This document shows, piece after piece, positions 35,934-47,880 of a stretch of 64,000 nucleotides of DNA. The position numbers and the translations under genes were made by a program. The notes under the pieces were generated by a model, which saw nothing but the letters and a program-made list of their open reading frames with translations, was not told the DNA's origin and searched no databases. The stretch is from contig NW_017264199.1 in the NCBI RefSeq assembly GCF_001619985.1, positions 930,001 through 994,000 of the forward strand. The letters are read 5' to 3'. The stretch is from Xylona heveae TC161 (lineage: Eukaryota; Ascomycota; Xylonomycetes; Xylonales; Xylonaceae). Position 1 is the stretch's first letter. Each line of letters opens with the position of its first letter.

Positions 35934-37595
35934 ATGCCGTCTGCCGTGGACCATCCTATCTCCGTCGTTGCTTCTGAGCGCGCCGTCATCGCCGGCCGTC
36001 TTACTGCAGCAACAGTTGTCATCTCCTTGACAACGGGAAAAATCACATCAATTTTTGACTGTGTGCTCCCTCCGTCAGACTTTCCTGAGGGAACACCCTA
36101 TATAGACCATTCTCCTCATGTTCTTCTCCCTGGGCTTGTTGACGCCCATGTCCACCTCAACGAGCCAGGACGAACAGAATGGGAAGGCTTCGAGACCGGC
36201 ACCAAGGCTGCTGCGTTTGGCGGCGTCACAACCGTTGTTGACATGCCACTGAATGCAATTCCACCTACCACGACAGTATCGAACTTCAAAGAGAAGATCA
36301 ACGCGGCTCAGGGCAAATGCTGGGTAGATGTTGGTTTCTACGGCGGCGTTATTCCTGGTAACCACACCGAATTGACGGCCTTGGTCAAGGAAGGTGTCCG
36401 AGGGTTCAAGGGTTTCCTGATTGACAGCGGTGTAAGTTCTCAACCTATATACAGATGCTGAGTTTAGAACGTGCTTCGTTTCTGACAGTTACCTAATATT
36501 TTAGGTGGATGAATTCCCCGCAGTGTCCTCGGACGATATCACGCTGGCAATGAAAGAGCTCGCCGATGAACCAACGACGCTCATGTTCCACGCCGAGATG
36601 ATCCCTCCCATTTCTGACTCCGTCGGTGACGCGGTTCAGCACTCCGAGCCGCCTCTTTTCCCCCACGGCGCACTGACCTCCTACAACACCTTCCTCCTCT
36701 CCCGCCCGCCAGCGTTTGAGACATACGCCATTGCTGAGATTCTCGCTCTTGCCTCTGTCGCACCAGATCTTCCCTTGCACATTGTCCACCTCTCTGCCAT
36801 TGAGGCCATCCCTCTACTCCGCCAGGCCCGCGCCAGAGGCGTCAAGATCACCGCCGAGACGTGCTTCCATTACCTCAGCATCGCCTCTGAGAAGATCAAC
36901 GACGGTGATACGCGACACAAGTGCTGCCCGCCCATCCGGACACAGTCCAACCAAGATGGTCTCTGGGAGGAGCTTCAAAAGGACGACAAGGAGACGGTAA
37001 TCCAAACCGTTGTGTCGGACCACTCACCTTGCACACCTGACCTGAAATGCTTGCCTCCCACCGTTCCTCGTGGCACGGAAGCCGGCCCCAACACTGGAGA
37101 TTTCTTCAACGCCTGGGGCGGTGTCTCGTCTGTCGGGCTTGGTTTGAGCATCCTGTGGACGGAGGGCCAGCACCGCGGCATCACCATTGAGGATGTTGTC
37201 AAGTGGTGCTGCGCCAACACGGCGAAGCAAGTCGGTCTTGAACACCAAAAGGGCGACTTGGCCGTCGGCTTTGACGGCGACATTGCCGTCTTTGACGATC
37301 AAGGTTCTTTTATGGTACGTTTCTTTGTCCCTTTCGTATCCTATTCCCTTTTTTCCCCTCGATTCATTTCTTGTTGTAAGAATTGTGGCAACATTGCTGA
37401 CTGTCCTTTCAGGTCGAGCCCAGCACTATGCTCTTCCGCAACAAATGCTCCCCCTATGAAGGCCGCGAGCTCAAGGGCGTCGTCCGCGAGACATATCTCC
37501 GCGGCCAGCGCATCTTTAGCCGCGCCGACGGATTTACGAAGAAATCGGGTCCTCAAGGCCAATTGCTTCTTGAGCCCAGAACGACTCGCACATGA
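35934..37595 (+). CDS. dal1: Allantoinase
   Basis: Amidohydrolase-family enzyme that opens allantoin to allantoate in purine-nitrogen use. Three exons: 35934-36431, 36505-37314, 37413-37595; 496 residues. Metal-site residues are visible in order: [17 protein letters not shown] (two His), the Lys of [11 protein letters not shown] expected to be carbamylated, His of MFHAEM, His of HIVHLSA and Asp of [23 protein letters not shown] and [19 protein letters not shown] are allantoinase-specific compared with dihydropyrimidinase or dihydroorotase. Exon 3 gives [20 protein letters not shown] and the conserved IFSRADGF-like end. The upstream paired GATA sites suggest nitrogen control (inference). No signal peptide. 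Confidence 0.96.
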
Positions 37596-38142
37596 TTCGC
37601 ATGTTTTGCCTGGGAAATAAAAATAAAACCACTATCGTATTTTTTTATCATGACTATTCTCATGCAAGTATGCTGTAATCAGCATCATTGCATTGTGTTT
37701 ACTCTCTCTTTTGCATAGCAGCATCACCAGTTGGCATTACGTAAGCGGCTGTTTGGCGTTTTCTTTTTCTTTTGATTCCGTTGCACTCGCGGTGCCAGGT
37801 TAGGTGTCCTTCGAAAGGAAGGACAGGGGATGGGTTATAGCAATTTTCCTCGAATGATTAGGTTAGGCTGTAGGGCTACTTTCATCTTTACAACGGCACA
37901 CTCTTTCAAGGGAGAGCAGGTGTTCCATGAACTAGTCCAAAAAAAAGCCCCTTCCCCCGAATCAAAATAACGTCCTCTCATTTGAATCATTGACACCCTC
38001 TGAAGTGCTGTTTTCCTTGATATATAATGTATTGTGATATCCGTGGTCATGGAGAGAGAGAGAGAGAAAATAAGGGTACTACCCACAAAGGATGCGTGAG
38101 CAAAAAAATACATAGCCAAAACAAATGACAGTTCATATAACC
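37596..38142. other. Intergenic between convergent genes
   Basis: Tail-to-tail spacer between allantoinase (+) and the Zn2Cys6 gene (-). Contains a GA-dinucleotide run at 38052-38067. Nothing else seen. Confidence 0.55.
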
Positions 38143-40364
38143 CTAACTCGTCCCCCCCTCCTCCTCCACTTCCTCCTCCCATCTCGACTGCAGCCCCAGC
38201 ACGAACCGATCTGCAACAATGAACCCTCGCTTCGCCACCTCGCGCAGCATCTGCACGATCTGCATCCTATGCACCTCGACGTGCGACTTCGCGCCCGCGA
38301 CCTCCAGCGGCATCACGAGCAGCACGGGCGCCAGTCTGCCGTCGGCAAGAACGTATTTGCATATCTCCAGAATAGCGAGCACGTGTGCGTTCATCTCGGA
38401 AGCGGATAGCACGGGACATGGCGAGGGCGAGCACAGCGACGTCGGTGTCGGCGTAGAAGGCGTAGACCGCGTCCAGCATGGATAAAAGTCAAAGGTGCAC
38501 GATAGGAAGATGCAGATGCCGTGGTAGTACGCCAGCGCGAGCATCAGTTGCGGGTCGTGTTTGATGGTGCGCAGCGAGAAGGAGGGTGGTAGGGCGGGTG
38601 GGGTGCATGGGGTAGATGAGGGTGTTGGGGGGGTTGAGGGGGGAATGGAGGAGGAGGGAGAGGGATAGGAAGAAGAGGAAGAGGAAGAGGAGGAGGAGGA
38701 GAGAGAAGAGAAGGAGGAGGCGGGTGAGGGAAAGGAGAGGATGGAGGATGGAGAGGTAGAGGTAGAGGTAAAAGTGCAAGTGGAAGAATCAAACGTCTCA
38801 GAGTACCACTTGAACAGCTTGGCTTGGCTTGCTGTTCCCTCCGCTGCGAGGATTTCTGCCCGCGCGCGTTGCTGGGGGGTGGGTTGATTGGAGTTCTTGG
38901 ACGTTTCTTGGAGGAGCTTCACAACACTGTGCGGGGGAAAGATAAATGTAATTTAGAATAAGCTTCTTGATTGGATGTGATATGGTGCGTAAAGCTCGGG
39001 AAACCAAGAAGAGCGTAGGATTGTAAGAATAAGATAAAAGGATACGGGAAAAGAAGAGGAGAAGGAGGAGGAAGAAGATGACTAGGAGGATGAGGAGTAG
39101 GAAGAGGAGGGGGAGGAGATGATACTACGTACCCGGAACTGCAAGCTGCGACGTCGACTAAAATGTCAAAAAGCGCTTCTTTTGGGTGCCAGTCTGCCGT
39201 TGAAACGGCCCAGATCTGAGCCACTAGGTCTCTCCATGGGCGTTGCGCAAGAAAAGTCTCGTCGCAAGACATTAAGCTTCGGCAGAGCTCGGAAATACGA
39301 AGAGTAAGGAAGAACGAGCGGCCGGGACCCGAAAGGTAGTATTGTGGCTCGTGTAGTTGAAGGAGGCAATATATGCCGTAGCTCATATGTTTGAGCCAGC
39401 CTTTGCCCGTCGCATCGGTCATGAGCTGTTTCAGATGCACGAGCATAAGTATGATACGATGAGACAAACCAAAGAAAAAAAAAAGAAAGAAAGAAAAGGA
39501 AAGGGAAGGGGAAAAAAAAAAAAAGGAAAGGAAATAAAAGAAAAGGGGAAACTTTAGAATAGATGTGACTGTACCTCGAAGAGACTTAGGAAAAAAGTTC
39601 CCCACAGTGTTGCGTCATTCTGCACTGCGGCGGGATTCGCAATTGCTGAGCGCAGCTGGAGTATTGAATCACGATATGCTTGAATGGCAGCAACCTTGGG
39701 AGACTTTTGATTATCCATCTGCCATGATGAATCAGGGTCACGGCTGACGTCGAGGGCACCAATTGCAACGATTGAGTTCGTTAAAATAGGTGACTGGTGA
39801 CAAAGATTGCTAAGGATCTCTCGTTGCATGTCGTCTTTTCCGGTGAAGCTATTGACTTCTAAGAATTTGGAGAAGAAATGCACAAAGTATAGGCTTTCTC
39901 TATCGGGCTGCATAGCGCGCGGCATTCGCGACGAAATTGATGCTACACATTGGGAGTCGTTTTTGGAGACGACTAACGTCCCCTTTGGCTTGGTCTCTCG
40001 GGGTTTTGGGGAGACATTGACGAAAACTGATGTTGAGCTGCGTGACTGCTTCTGTGGAACACATGATTCGTCTCGAAGTTGACATGCATTGCACGGCCAA
40101 CCGCCTTGACACTAAATTGATACATATTAGTATTTGACGAACCAGCAGGGAGGAATCCCATTTAGAAGCACGGTCAACTCCCAAAGGTCGAGACCAGTAG
40201 CTCTAGGAAATGCAAATATCGTCCCAATTAAGCAAGAAAGTTAGAGCAGGAGAGGAAACTCTTACCTTCACTTTACGCTTCGCGCAAGCAGCACATCGCC
40301 GCACAATCGTTCGACGGTCAAGTGGTCCCAGCGCCCGCGGCGAATTTCCAGCTTGGTCAATCAT
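38143..40364 (-). CDS. Zn2Cys6 transcription factor
   Basis: Fungal binuclear zinc-cluster regulator, 570 residues, four exons: 40364-40266, 40111-39575, 39425-39133, 38926-38143. The zinc cluster spans the first intron: Cys 24, 27, 34, 40, 43 and 50 in CAACAKRKVK and CQGGWPCNACQLRDESC (spacing C-x2-C-x6-C-x5-C-x2-C-x6-C). The middle region carries the fungal-TF pattern: YFVHFFSKFLEVNSFTG, LTNSIVAIGALDVSR, LWGTFFLSLFE and LRISELCRSLMSCDETFLAQ. Exon 4 contains a Ser/Pro tract (poly-Ser near residues 360-400). Intron 2 is purine-rich on the plus strand. Targets are unknown; lying tail-to-tail with allantoinase does not by itself show regulation of it. Confidence 0.88.
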
Positions 40365-42164
40365 TTTGCTGTAGGTCGTAAGGCTTAAACCAAGACCAAC
40401 TCAGAGCTCCTCGGCGACCAAGGTTGCGTCCAAGCGCGGCACTATAACCCGATGCAAAGTGCCAAGGTCAACCTCCGTAGCCAATGTTCTTTGTTACTAT
40501 TGCCTCAACAACGACAACACATTTAGAAGGGCTCCACTCGTTCCCGGAAAGATTTCCTTCCGCAGCTGGGCAGTGTATTTGTCAAAGCTTGTTCAGTCAA
40601 TTACTGGAAGAAAATCTGCGCTAGAGACTGCAGAGTGGAAGATTTCAGCATCGGCAGTGCTACCGAAAGGATCAGCTGGCTCCTCGAGCCGTCTCCTGGA
40701 AGTCTTTTGTCACATCCAACAACCAAGCAGTTGCCCAAATAGGCTGACTGATGGGCGGAATAGACCAGATTTTCTTAATCTGCTCAAGTCCTGGCCGAGC
40801 AAGGGTAGAGAGACAAGAATAGCATATGACAACGACAAATGAGAAACCAGACAGATATCCAGGCAAAGGGTCCCTGGACTGGAGCCAAATTGAATTAGTC
40901 AAAAAATAGATTTCAGGCACGCTGCACAGTAGAAAAAAAGGTGACCGGGCGAGAGCCAAGTAATGGGGACGAAGGGGAGATGGGCCCATCCACTTCAGTC
41001 GGGAGGGGATGCATGTCTATATGTGTTTGCCCTCGTATCTATCAAGGATTCCCCAGGTCAGTGGCCCTAAAAGAAATATAGCAAATCAAATGTAAAACTT
41101 CAAAGCATCATCGACTAATAGACTTCTAGCTCGAAGGGCACGGCAAAAAGCACAAATTATTTCAGGCCGCGTTAGAGAGAGAATCCAAAGTCCTGCGGAG
41201 TGATAACCGTCACCACATTACTGAAGCTAACCCAGAAATGGAAATAATCGAGCGAGGCGGCCCCTCAGGCGAAATTCAGGTGGATGGATGCCATGTTCAA
41301 CTCCGTCATCCCCCAAAGGGACAACCGCAAGGACCCTGACTCGTGCCGCCCCAGCTAGCGAGGCGTCCCTCGCTCGGTCACGGCGCTGTGGAGCTACGGC
41401 CAAGAGCGTTGGAGCGCGGATACGCGCAAATTTAACATAGAAGAGGACGATCTGGGCCACGAATATATTGCACGCAGCTTCATCTTGAAAAAAGATTGAA
41501 GATGGGATAAAATAGTATCTGTTGCATTTGCATGCGTTCTATGTGTTTCTTGGCTCTTCATTGGAGAAAGATCAATCACTACCCTCCTCTTCCATGTGCA
41601 CACGGATGCAATCGGGTAAACCTTAGGAGAAATGTTAATTTTACATGTTGAAGCAGAAAAAAGTCCAACTCGGCCAATACGCCGTCGCTCGCCAGATGAT
41701 GATCCCAACGGAGAACAGACCAGAAAACAGAACATTTGAGAAAAGAAAAAGCTGAAGAAAATTGTCAAGAAAGAAGACAAGACAACTTTTACCGTAAATC
41801 CTTTTGCTCGCGAGAGACGCAGTCTTCAAAGTGCCAAATAAGAAAGCAGAAAGGGACACTGTGAGAGCACAAGTGGCGATATGTAGCCAATATGGTCCAA
41901 GGTCAATGGTCCGCAGAACAATAGGTACATGAAACAATAAAAGGCGGAAAGAAACCGACACAACGGTAAAGTAGAAGGAGCGTGAGTCATATCATAGTAA
42001 GGATCGTGATGCGTCTGTCGCTGCGACGCTGGAGGCAAAATTGAAAAAGAAGATCGTAAAAAAGAAGGACAGGAAATTTCTAGTTAAATGAACGTGAGAA
42101 GACATCATAAAGATCGTAGAAAATGGTGTCTGCATCAAATGGGTCAAGGCGAAGCACGATCGTA
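40365..42164. other. Intergenic, no convincing gene
   Basis: 1.8 kb between the Zn2Cys6 start and the stop of the next minus-strand gene. A hydrophobic minus-strand frame at 41641-41961 comes from a pyrimidine-rich stretch and lacks an ATG start. Other frames look random. Confidence 0.5.
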
Positions 42165-43680
42165 TTATATCTCGTTGCTCGCGTTGGAATGGTTGCGACT
42201 CTTGTTGTGTGCTGCTTCCCACATCATCCTCTGGCGTTGCATTGCCTCGACATCGAATGCCGGCGGTTGGCGGTTACTAGAACTGGCGAACGATGGGGAG
42301 CTCATGTTCCTCTCCTTGAGATCACTCAATGTGCCAATGGACTTCATCGATCTGAGGCCTCTGGACTTGGGCCTCTCATCCTTGGCCGCGTCCTCGGCCT
42401 TGTTCCGAGACTTCATCTTACGGAACTCTCGCGCTATTTTCTCAAGCGTGCTTCCGCCTTTGGGGGATCCATGGATTGGTGGGGAGGGCGGAAGGGGCTT
42501 GTCCCGGCCCGAATAGCTGCTGCTCGTCGACGGGCGATCGTCGGTTGCAAAGCTCACTCCAGAGTCGACCTTGCGGCCTTTGCGTTTTTCGTCAGTCTCC
42601 TCAGGCGCAAAGACCTCGACGCCACTAACTTCAGAGCATTCTTCAATGACGCCATTCGTGGTGCGCAGATACATGTCAAGCGTATCTCTCACGGCAGGCC
42701 AGCCGTTTGCCTCGCCGGGCCGACGGCCTTGTTGCATGAGAGTCTCGAGGATTTTGGGGCCATTCTTTTCAACCCCCTGAATATATCGGAAGAATCCACC
42801 GCGTTGCGAGTTTAGGACGGTGGGCGTTAATTGCGAGGTGGGCTGAGAGTTGCTCGAAGGGGGATAAAGTGTGTTGAGCATAGCAACGCAATTGTGCTTG
42901 TTAAATGGTTCGAGCGACATTTCATTAATGAGGGCCTGAGGTGCGTTCGATTAGCATGATAGCTCGAGAGGGGCAATTAACGGCCTTGGACTCACCCAAC
43001 GGCGGAGGCCAATGTAAAGCTGGGTGTACAAAGCCTCGATTCTTCTCTCCTTGTCCTCAATGGACTTGATCCACGCGACAACTCCGGGGTATCTTTGCGC
43101 CAGCTCTGCCTCGGTGGCGTAGGTCTTGCGATCGACACCCAAGCGCGCAAGCGCGGCCGCAATTTCTTTACGGCGTCTAGTTTCGAGGTCCTTTAAATAA
43201 TCCAAAGCCGTCATCGCCTGCGGGAAATCAACCATGTCAAGCTCGGCAGGAAAGCATCGTCGGAGAAACTGCGTAATGAAGCTCGGGGGAAGCGAGCATG
43301 GCTGGCAGGGCAATCGAGCAATATGTGTCATGAGCGCAGACTTGAACTCGAGGCCAGCCGCCTGTGCGCCATGAAGTTGATCCACGGGGAAAGTCGCCGA
43401 CGTAGGAGAGGAGGATTTGGTCGACGTTCCTGAAGACACAGGTTGCGAGCCGCCGTTCTTGAGCTGATGAGGCAAAGGCTGTGCGCGAGGCACGCAATTG
43501 AGAGTGTACATGGTTCTCAGAGGAATCTCGTAGCTCTCAGGATAAGACATAATGTGGTCGAGGATCCTATTTCAATCGTCAATTAGCAAAAGATCATTCC
43601 TGTAAAAAAAAACCCCGTTCAAAGACCTACCATGTATAGGCGGAGCCCTCTCCAGGGCCAGAATGTTGTGGAGCCGACAT
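42165..43680 (-). CDS. Conserved fungal protein of unknown function
   Basis: Three exons: 43680-43631, 43566-42996, 42935-42165; 463 residues. It begins MSAPQHSGPGEGSAYTW, then ILDHIMSYPESYEIPLRTMY. A helical domain at ~70-240 includes CSLPPSFITQFLRRCFPAEL, VDFPQAMTALDYLKDLETRR, YPGVVAWIKSIEDKERRIEA and ALINEMSLEPFNKHNCVAML. The rest (~270-463) is polar and disordered, with a basic KIAREFRKMKSRNKAED stretch and Ser/Pro motifs. No membrane segment, no catalytic signature. I recall close relatives throughout filamentous ascomycetes but no assigned role. Both intron joins restore smooth sequence (YTWILDH, RRWALINE). Helical N-terminal half plus disordered tail suggests a binding or adaptor role, unproven. 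Confidence 0.85.
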
Positions 43681-44336
43681 AGCGAGCGATGGAAAGATTG
43701 CTAGCGATGCAAGAGGGTCGGCTGAGGTAATGGTTTTGAGTAACGGTTGTTTGATGACTGAAGGATTAAAATTGCCAGCTTCGGGTATTTGTGTAGATTC
43801 TGGATCGCGATCTGGATGTTTTGGTCGCGCTGATAGGCTTCAAAATAGTGAATGGCAACGAGTGAATGGTTGGTTGATAAGGCCAAACGCAACGAAGGAG
43901 TGACCAAGAGGGAATGAACTTGATTTCAGACAAAAAGCGATCGGATGACTATGATAAAGCGACTGAAGGGGAAACGAAGGACAAGTGAGGTTGCGTGGCC
44001 CGACGTCTCGAGGGAGGAGAAACGTGCGGGAGCAAGCAGGAGTTTATCGACTGACGGCAGCAAGGGGAGCTTAGGACCTGGACCTCTGACGGAGGAGCGG
44101 CCGGTTCAGTCCCCAGATTGCTGACTCACCGGGAGTAGCAATTGATGTTTCACAACGTCGAGAAAGAACCCCCAATAGGGTGTCGAGACCACCGCTGCAT
44201 CAATGACGTTCAAAGTGGTCGAACGCTCAAGGACGAGTGATTTGGAGGTCTCAAAAAAAAGTCAGGAAGACAATAATATGGCGTGTGGCCCAGAGGGGCG
44301 AAGCGAAAACGTGAGGCTTGCCTTGGGCTGGCTCTT

Positions 44337-44663
44337 GGGGGGGGGGGGGGACTCTCCGATGTCGAAAGGGCGATATGCCTGGGGTGTGAACCGTGGGTGT
44401 CCTGGCCTGCGTGGGTGGCAGCTCGGGTGACTTGGTGGTGGTGGTGGTGGTGGTGGGTGGAGAGATGGGGGGAGGCCCAGAGCCCAGGGAATCGCTGTGG
44501 CCGGCAAGGGATTTGGTTCGCTGAGCAGGAGAGACAAGTTGCGAGAGCAAAGTGGCTGTGGTCGAGAGCAGTACTTTTGTACCTCCGTACAACCAACCGT
44601 GAGTGACAAGAAAAACAAAACGAGAGACAGTAATCGTCGATTGTTGATGATGATGATGATGAT
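44337..44663. repeat. Cluster of simple repeats: G14, (GGT)7, (GAT)6
   Basis: G run at 44337-44350, GGT repeats at 44434-44454, GAT repeats at 44646-44663. The G-rich strand could form quadruplex-like structure. These tracts create long spurious frames on both strands. Confidence 0.85.
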
Positions 44664-47600
44664 TACGATGATGACAATGATGCAAGATTCTGGATGAAAT
44701 CAACAGGCTTCAAGACCGCGAGAAGAGGGAAAAGGAAATGAGATACTCCGTAAAGTGGGTGGGAATAATGCTCATTTGAACGGCGAGAAAAGATGGTCTC
44801 GAGGAGGCCTCAGCCCCATGCTTCTAGGTACCTTAGATACTGGGTAGTGCGGGACCCTTTTCCCTTCCCCCTGTCCATCGTTCCCACCCTTGGCCTAGGC
44901 CTCCCACTTAGCTTTGGCTTAAGTTTCCCGCCGCCCTTGTCCGGCCCCCGTTGGTCAGACGCGGTTTGTTGCGCCCGCAGAAACGGCCACGGCAGAACGG
45001 TGACAACGCTCGGAAAAACAAGATTATAACTGCGACGATGAAATCAGGCATGTTACGATGCGACGATCATCGTTGTTGGCTAGGAGAATCCTCCGTTGTA
45101 GATCACGAACTCTGCCGCTTCTTTTATCGGCGAAAATTAGACCTTTTATCGTGCGACAAATCTTATCAATCCGATAGCGAACGCATGTTCTCCTGTCATC
45201 ATCATGGGCATTTTCCTTGCCTTCTTCGAACACAACCATCGTATGCAAGGGGCAAAGCCAAGTTAAATATACTATCAGTATCACATTCCCTAAAAGGTGT
45301 CATCACAGATAACATGAAACACCACGAGCGATTATCACACGTTGATCGACTTCAGAGGTGGACATATGGCACATTCGTCTGATGATTGAGCCACTAGATT
45401 GCGATGAACAGCAGTTAACTACCTAGGTAGGTATGGGGCTGGTTTACGTCTGTACTCCGTACTCGAGAGAAAACAATAGTTATGAGCAGAGCGCACAAAT
45501 GCACTGGCTGGTCATGGCCCCAATAGTGCTCTTTGCAGGAGAGGAGCTCGTTTAGCTATAGTGATTGACCACTAGGGGTGATTCCGTTATGGAAACGAGG
45601 ACGAGCAGTGGGAGAAATCCGACCAAAGACGAGGCGAAACCCCAGACACGTCGTCCCAAGACGTCCACCTGGTTCTGATCGCGTCGTCCCGACGCTACGG
45701 CACTCGGCCTCCCGGTCACAGGGGTTTTCGAGTCTTCACGCTATTTCTCTGTTTTCTCCACCACTACTACTTCACCAAGACCCAAATCCACTACTGATGG
45801 GTCCATATTCTGCCTGAACTTTCGCTCGGGGAGCACGGAAAGCATATGTAGTGCCATTCCCTGAGGCCACACAAGGCACCAGACGCGTGGACGGACAATG
45901 ACCAAACATCGAATGCGCACCGACCAGTCATATCCTGAGCCATGCATAACAATGTTCAATAATAACAGCATCTCTACGAAGCTATTCGGGCCCGTAATTC
46001 TACAAGTAGCCGAGCAACAGCACTCACCTTCTCAAAGGGGGTGTTGTTTGATTGCTGAGAGTGACAGTTCCTTTTTCACAGAACTACTCCGCTTCAGGTA
46101 TTCCAATGGATGCTGCAAACCGCCAATGTTTTCGGGTCCATTATCACATTTTTTTAATTGCAAATGCTACGGAATACTGTGGCCGTAGGATCATCGTGTG
46201 GTGCATCCTGACATGGAACGCTTGCTTGGGGACCACAAACGCGACGTGGTGGAATTCTGCCGACAGTACGGTTGAGTTTGGAACACGACGGCCGGCTGTC
46301 GTATTTCTCAGGGGCTACTGAGCAGTTATCATACACGTCTCTCGCTTCACTGTAGGGCGCGTACGAAGGTAAACACTCGCTGACGGACCATGGCCAAACA
46401 TGCTAGCTTGCGAATCCGCGAGAGAAACTTTCTCCATGGGGCACACAGCCCCTCTGAGCATTGTTTACAGGTAAGCATGCAGGAGTGGCGGGCAAAGAGC
46501 CGTCGGTTACCACTGTGCCGTGCTCTGCTATCAGCCGTCCTGCTAACCGTAGATTGCTTTGGGACAGGGACATGCTGCATCGAACCGCCCGCTCGAGCTG
46601 CATCGATGCGGGCCCGCATACACTTACTGTGTCTCTCAAAAGAAGCTCCACCAGTACCAGGGATTCCCACCCAGTGCGCCTTCGACTGCGTCGGAGACTC
46701 TACACCTTTTCCACGACGGACTTCTAGGTTTCTCAGGCAGACAGATGCGGAAAGCCAGAAATGCATGGCCTACGAACGGCCACGGACGTCATTAGGTACA
46801 TTTCCCTCTAACCAATGACTCTCGCTCCGGGTTGCACTACACATTCAATGGGAAAGATTGAGACATATGCATGTCTCGTGCAAATGACATCCCTTCAGCG
46901 GCATGTGCCTTGGCCAAAGTTACTGGATGATTTATTCTCAGTGGCTACTGTGTATGCACGGCATTTTTAGACCCCGCCATCAATCAGGTGGTGATTGTCG
47001 CACGCCTCGTCGAGGCAACACCATACGGGGCAAGAAATATTGAACCAGCGCACGGGCAGTGCCTCGATCCTAACGCGAATGGTAATCCAGAGCAAGAGTA
47101 AGTCTGCAACCGTAATTGCCATTCCGTCCTATGCTGGTTGAGATCTTGCGGCGGCGATTGGCGAGAGTGTGCAGCACACGGCTCGTCCACCCCTGAGACT
47201 CTACCGGCACCTTTCCCTGTCTCTTCGGGTCACAGCGAATAGGAGCTGAGTAGCTCTGCTATGAAGAGCGAGCTATTGTCCCTCTCAACATCTCTTCGCG
47301 TCGGGCCATTGACCGTTTGCCCCCACTGCTACTCGCGAGGTCGTAAAGACGGTTAGGTACCTGCGTTAGTTGATGCCTCGAATTCTCGCCGACAAATCCT
47401 CTGTGCATACTGTGTACTGAGTGACAAAGCGCATCTTTTTCCGGGTGTTGCCATCTTCAGCAAATTGTCTACTTACGATTCGTCTACTCTCTGCCCAAAT
47501 GCCCAGTTTCTCAAAAGACCGAATCACGATGATGATAACTTCCAGGTGAGGTCAAAGAGCCCCGGGTGGTCAAGGTTATTCGATCGCGTCTTCGCACATA

Positions 47601-47849
47601 AATGAGCTGGGATACTCCCAAAAATGGAAACACGCCAACGCGAGTGGACGATCTCACGCGTGAGACCCTGGCCGGAGATCAATACTCAAGCGATCTACCA
47701 AAAGGATTCTCAATTCCCCACGGCAAGCTGAAATTGGTTGGTTTTTTCTCAATTGGATCGTTACATCTGAATCTATTTGCCATTCTCGTCTTGGGTCAGG
47801 GGGTCCACTGATCCACCCGCTCTCGCTTCCAGTGCGGAGCTGTCAATAA

Positions 47850-47880
47850 TACCCCTCCATTACCCCTCCATTACCCCTCC
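47850..47880. repeat. 11-bp tandem repeat, nearly three copies
   Basis: Unit TACCCCTCCAT repeated twice in full and a third time in part. A C-rich minisatellite in the gene-free stretch. Confidence 0.8.

Noticed and set aside
40672-40989. 105-codon minus-strand frame with hydrophobic parts
   Set aside because: No family pattern and an unrelated frame on the opposite strand; not convincing.
41641-41961. Hydrophobic minus-strand frame resembling a membrane protein
   Set aside because: Begins at GTG, not ATG; hydrophobicity follows from a pyrimidine-rich strand, and no splice structure supports it.
46390-46818. 142-codon open frame (+) with an equally long frame on the other strand
   Set aside because: Random composition, no family motif, no splice partners; overlapping long frames on both strands point to chance.
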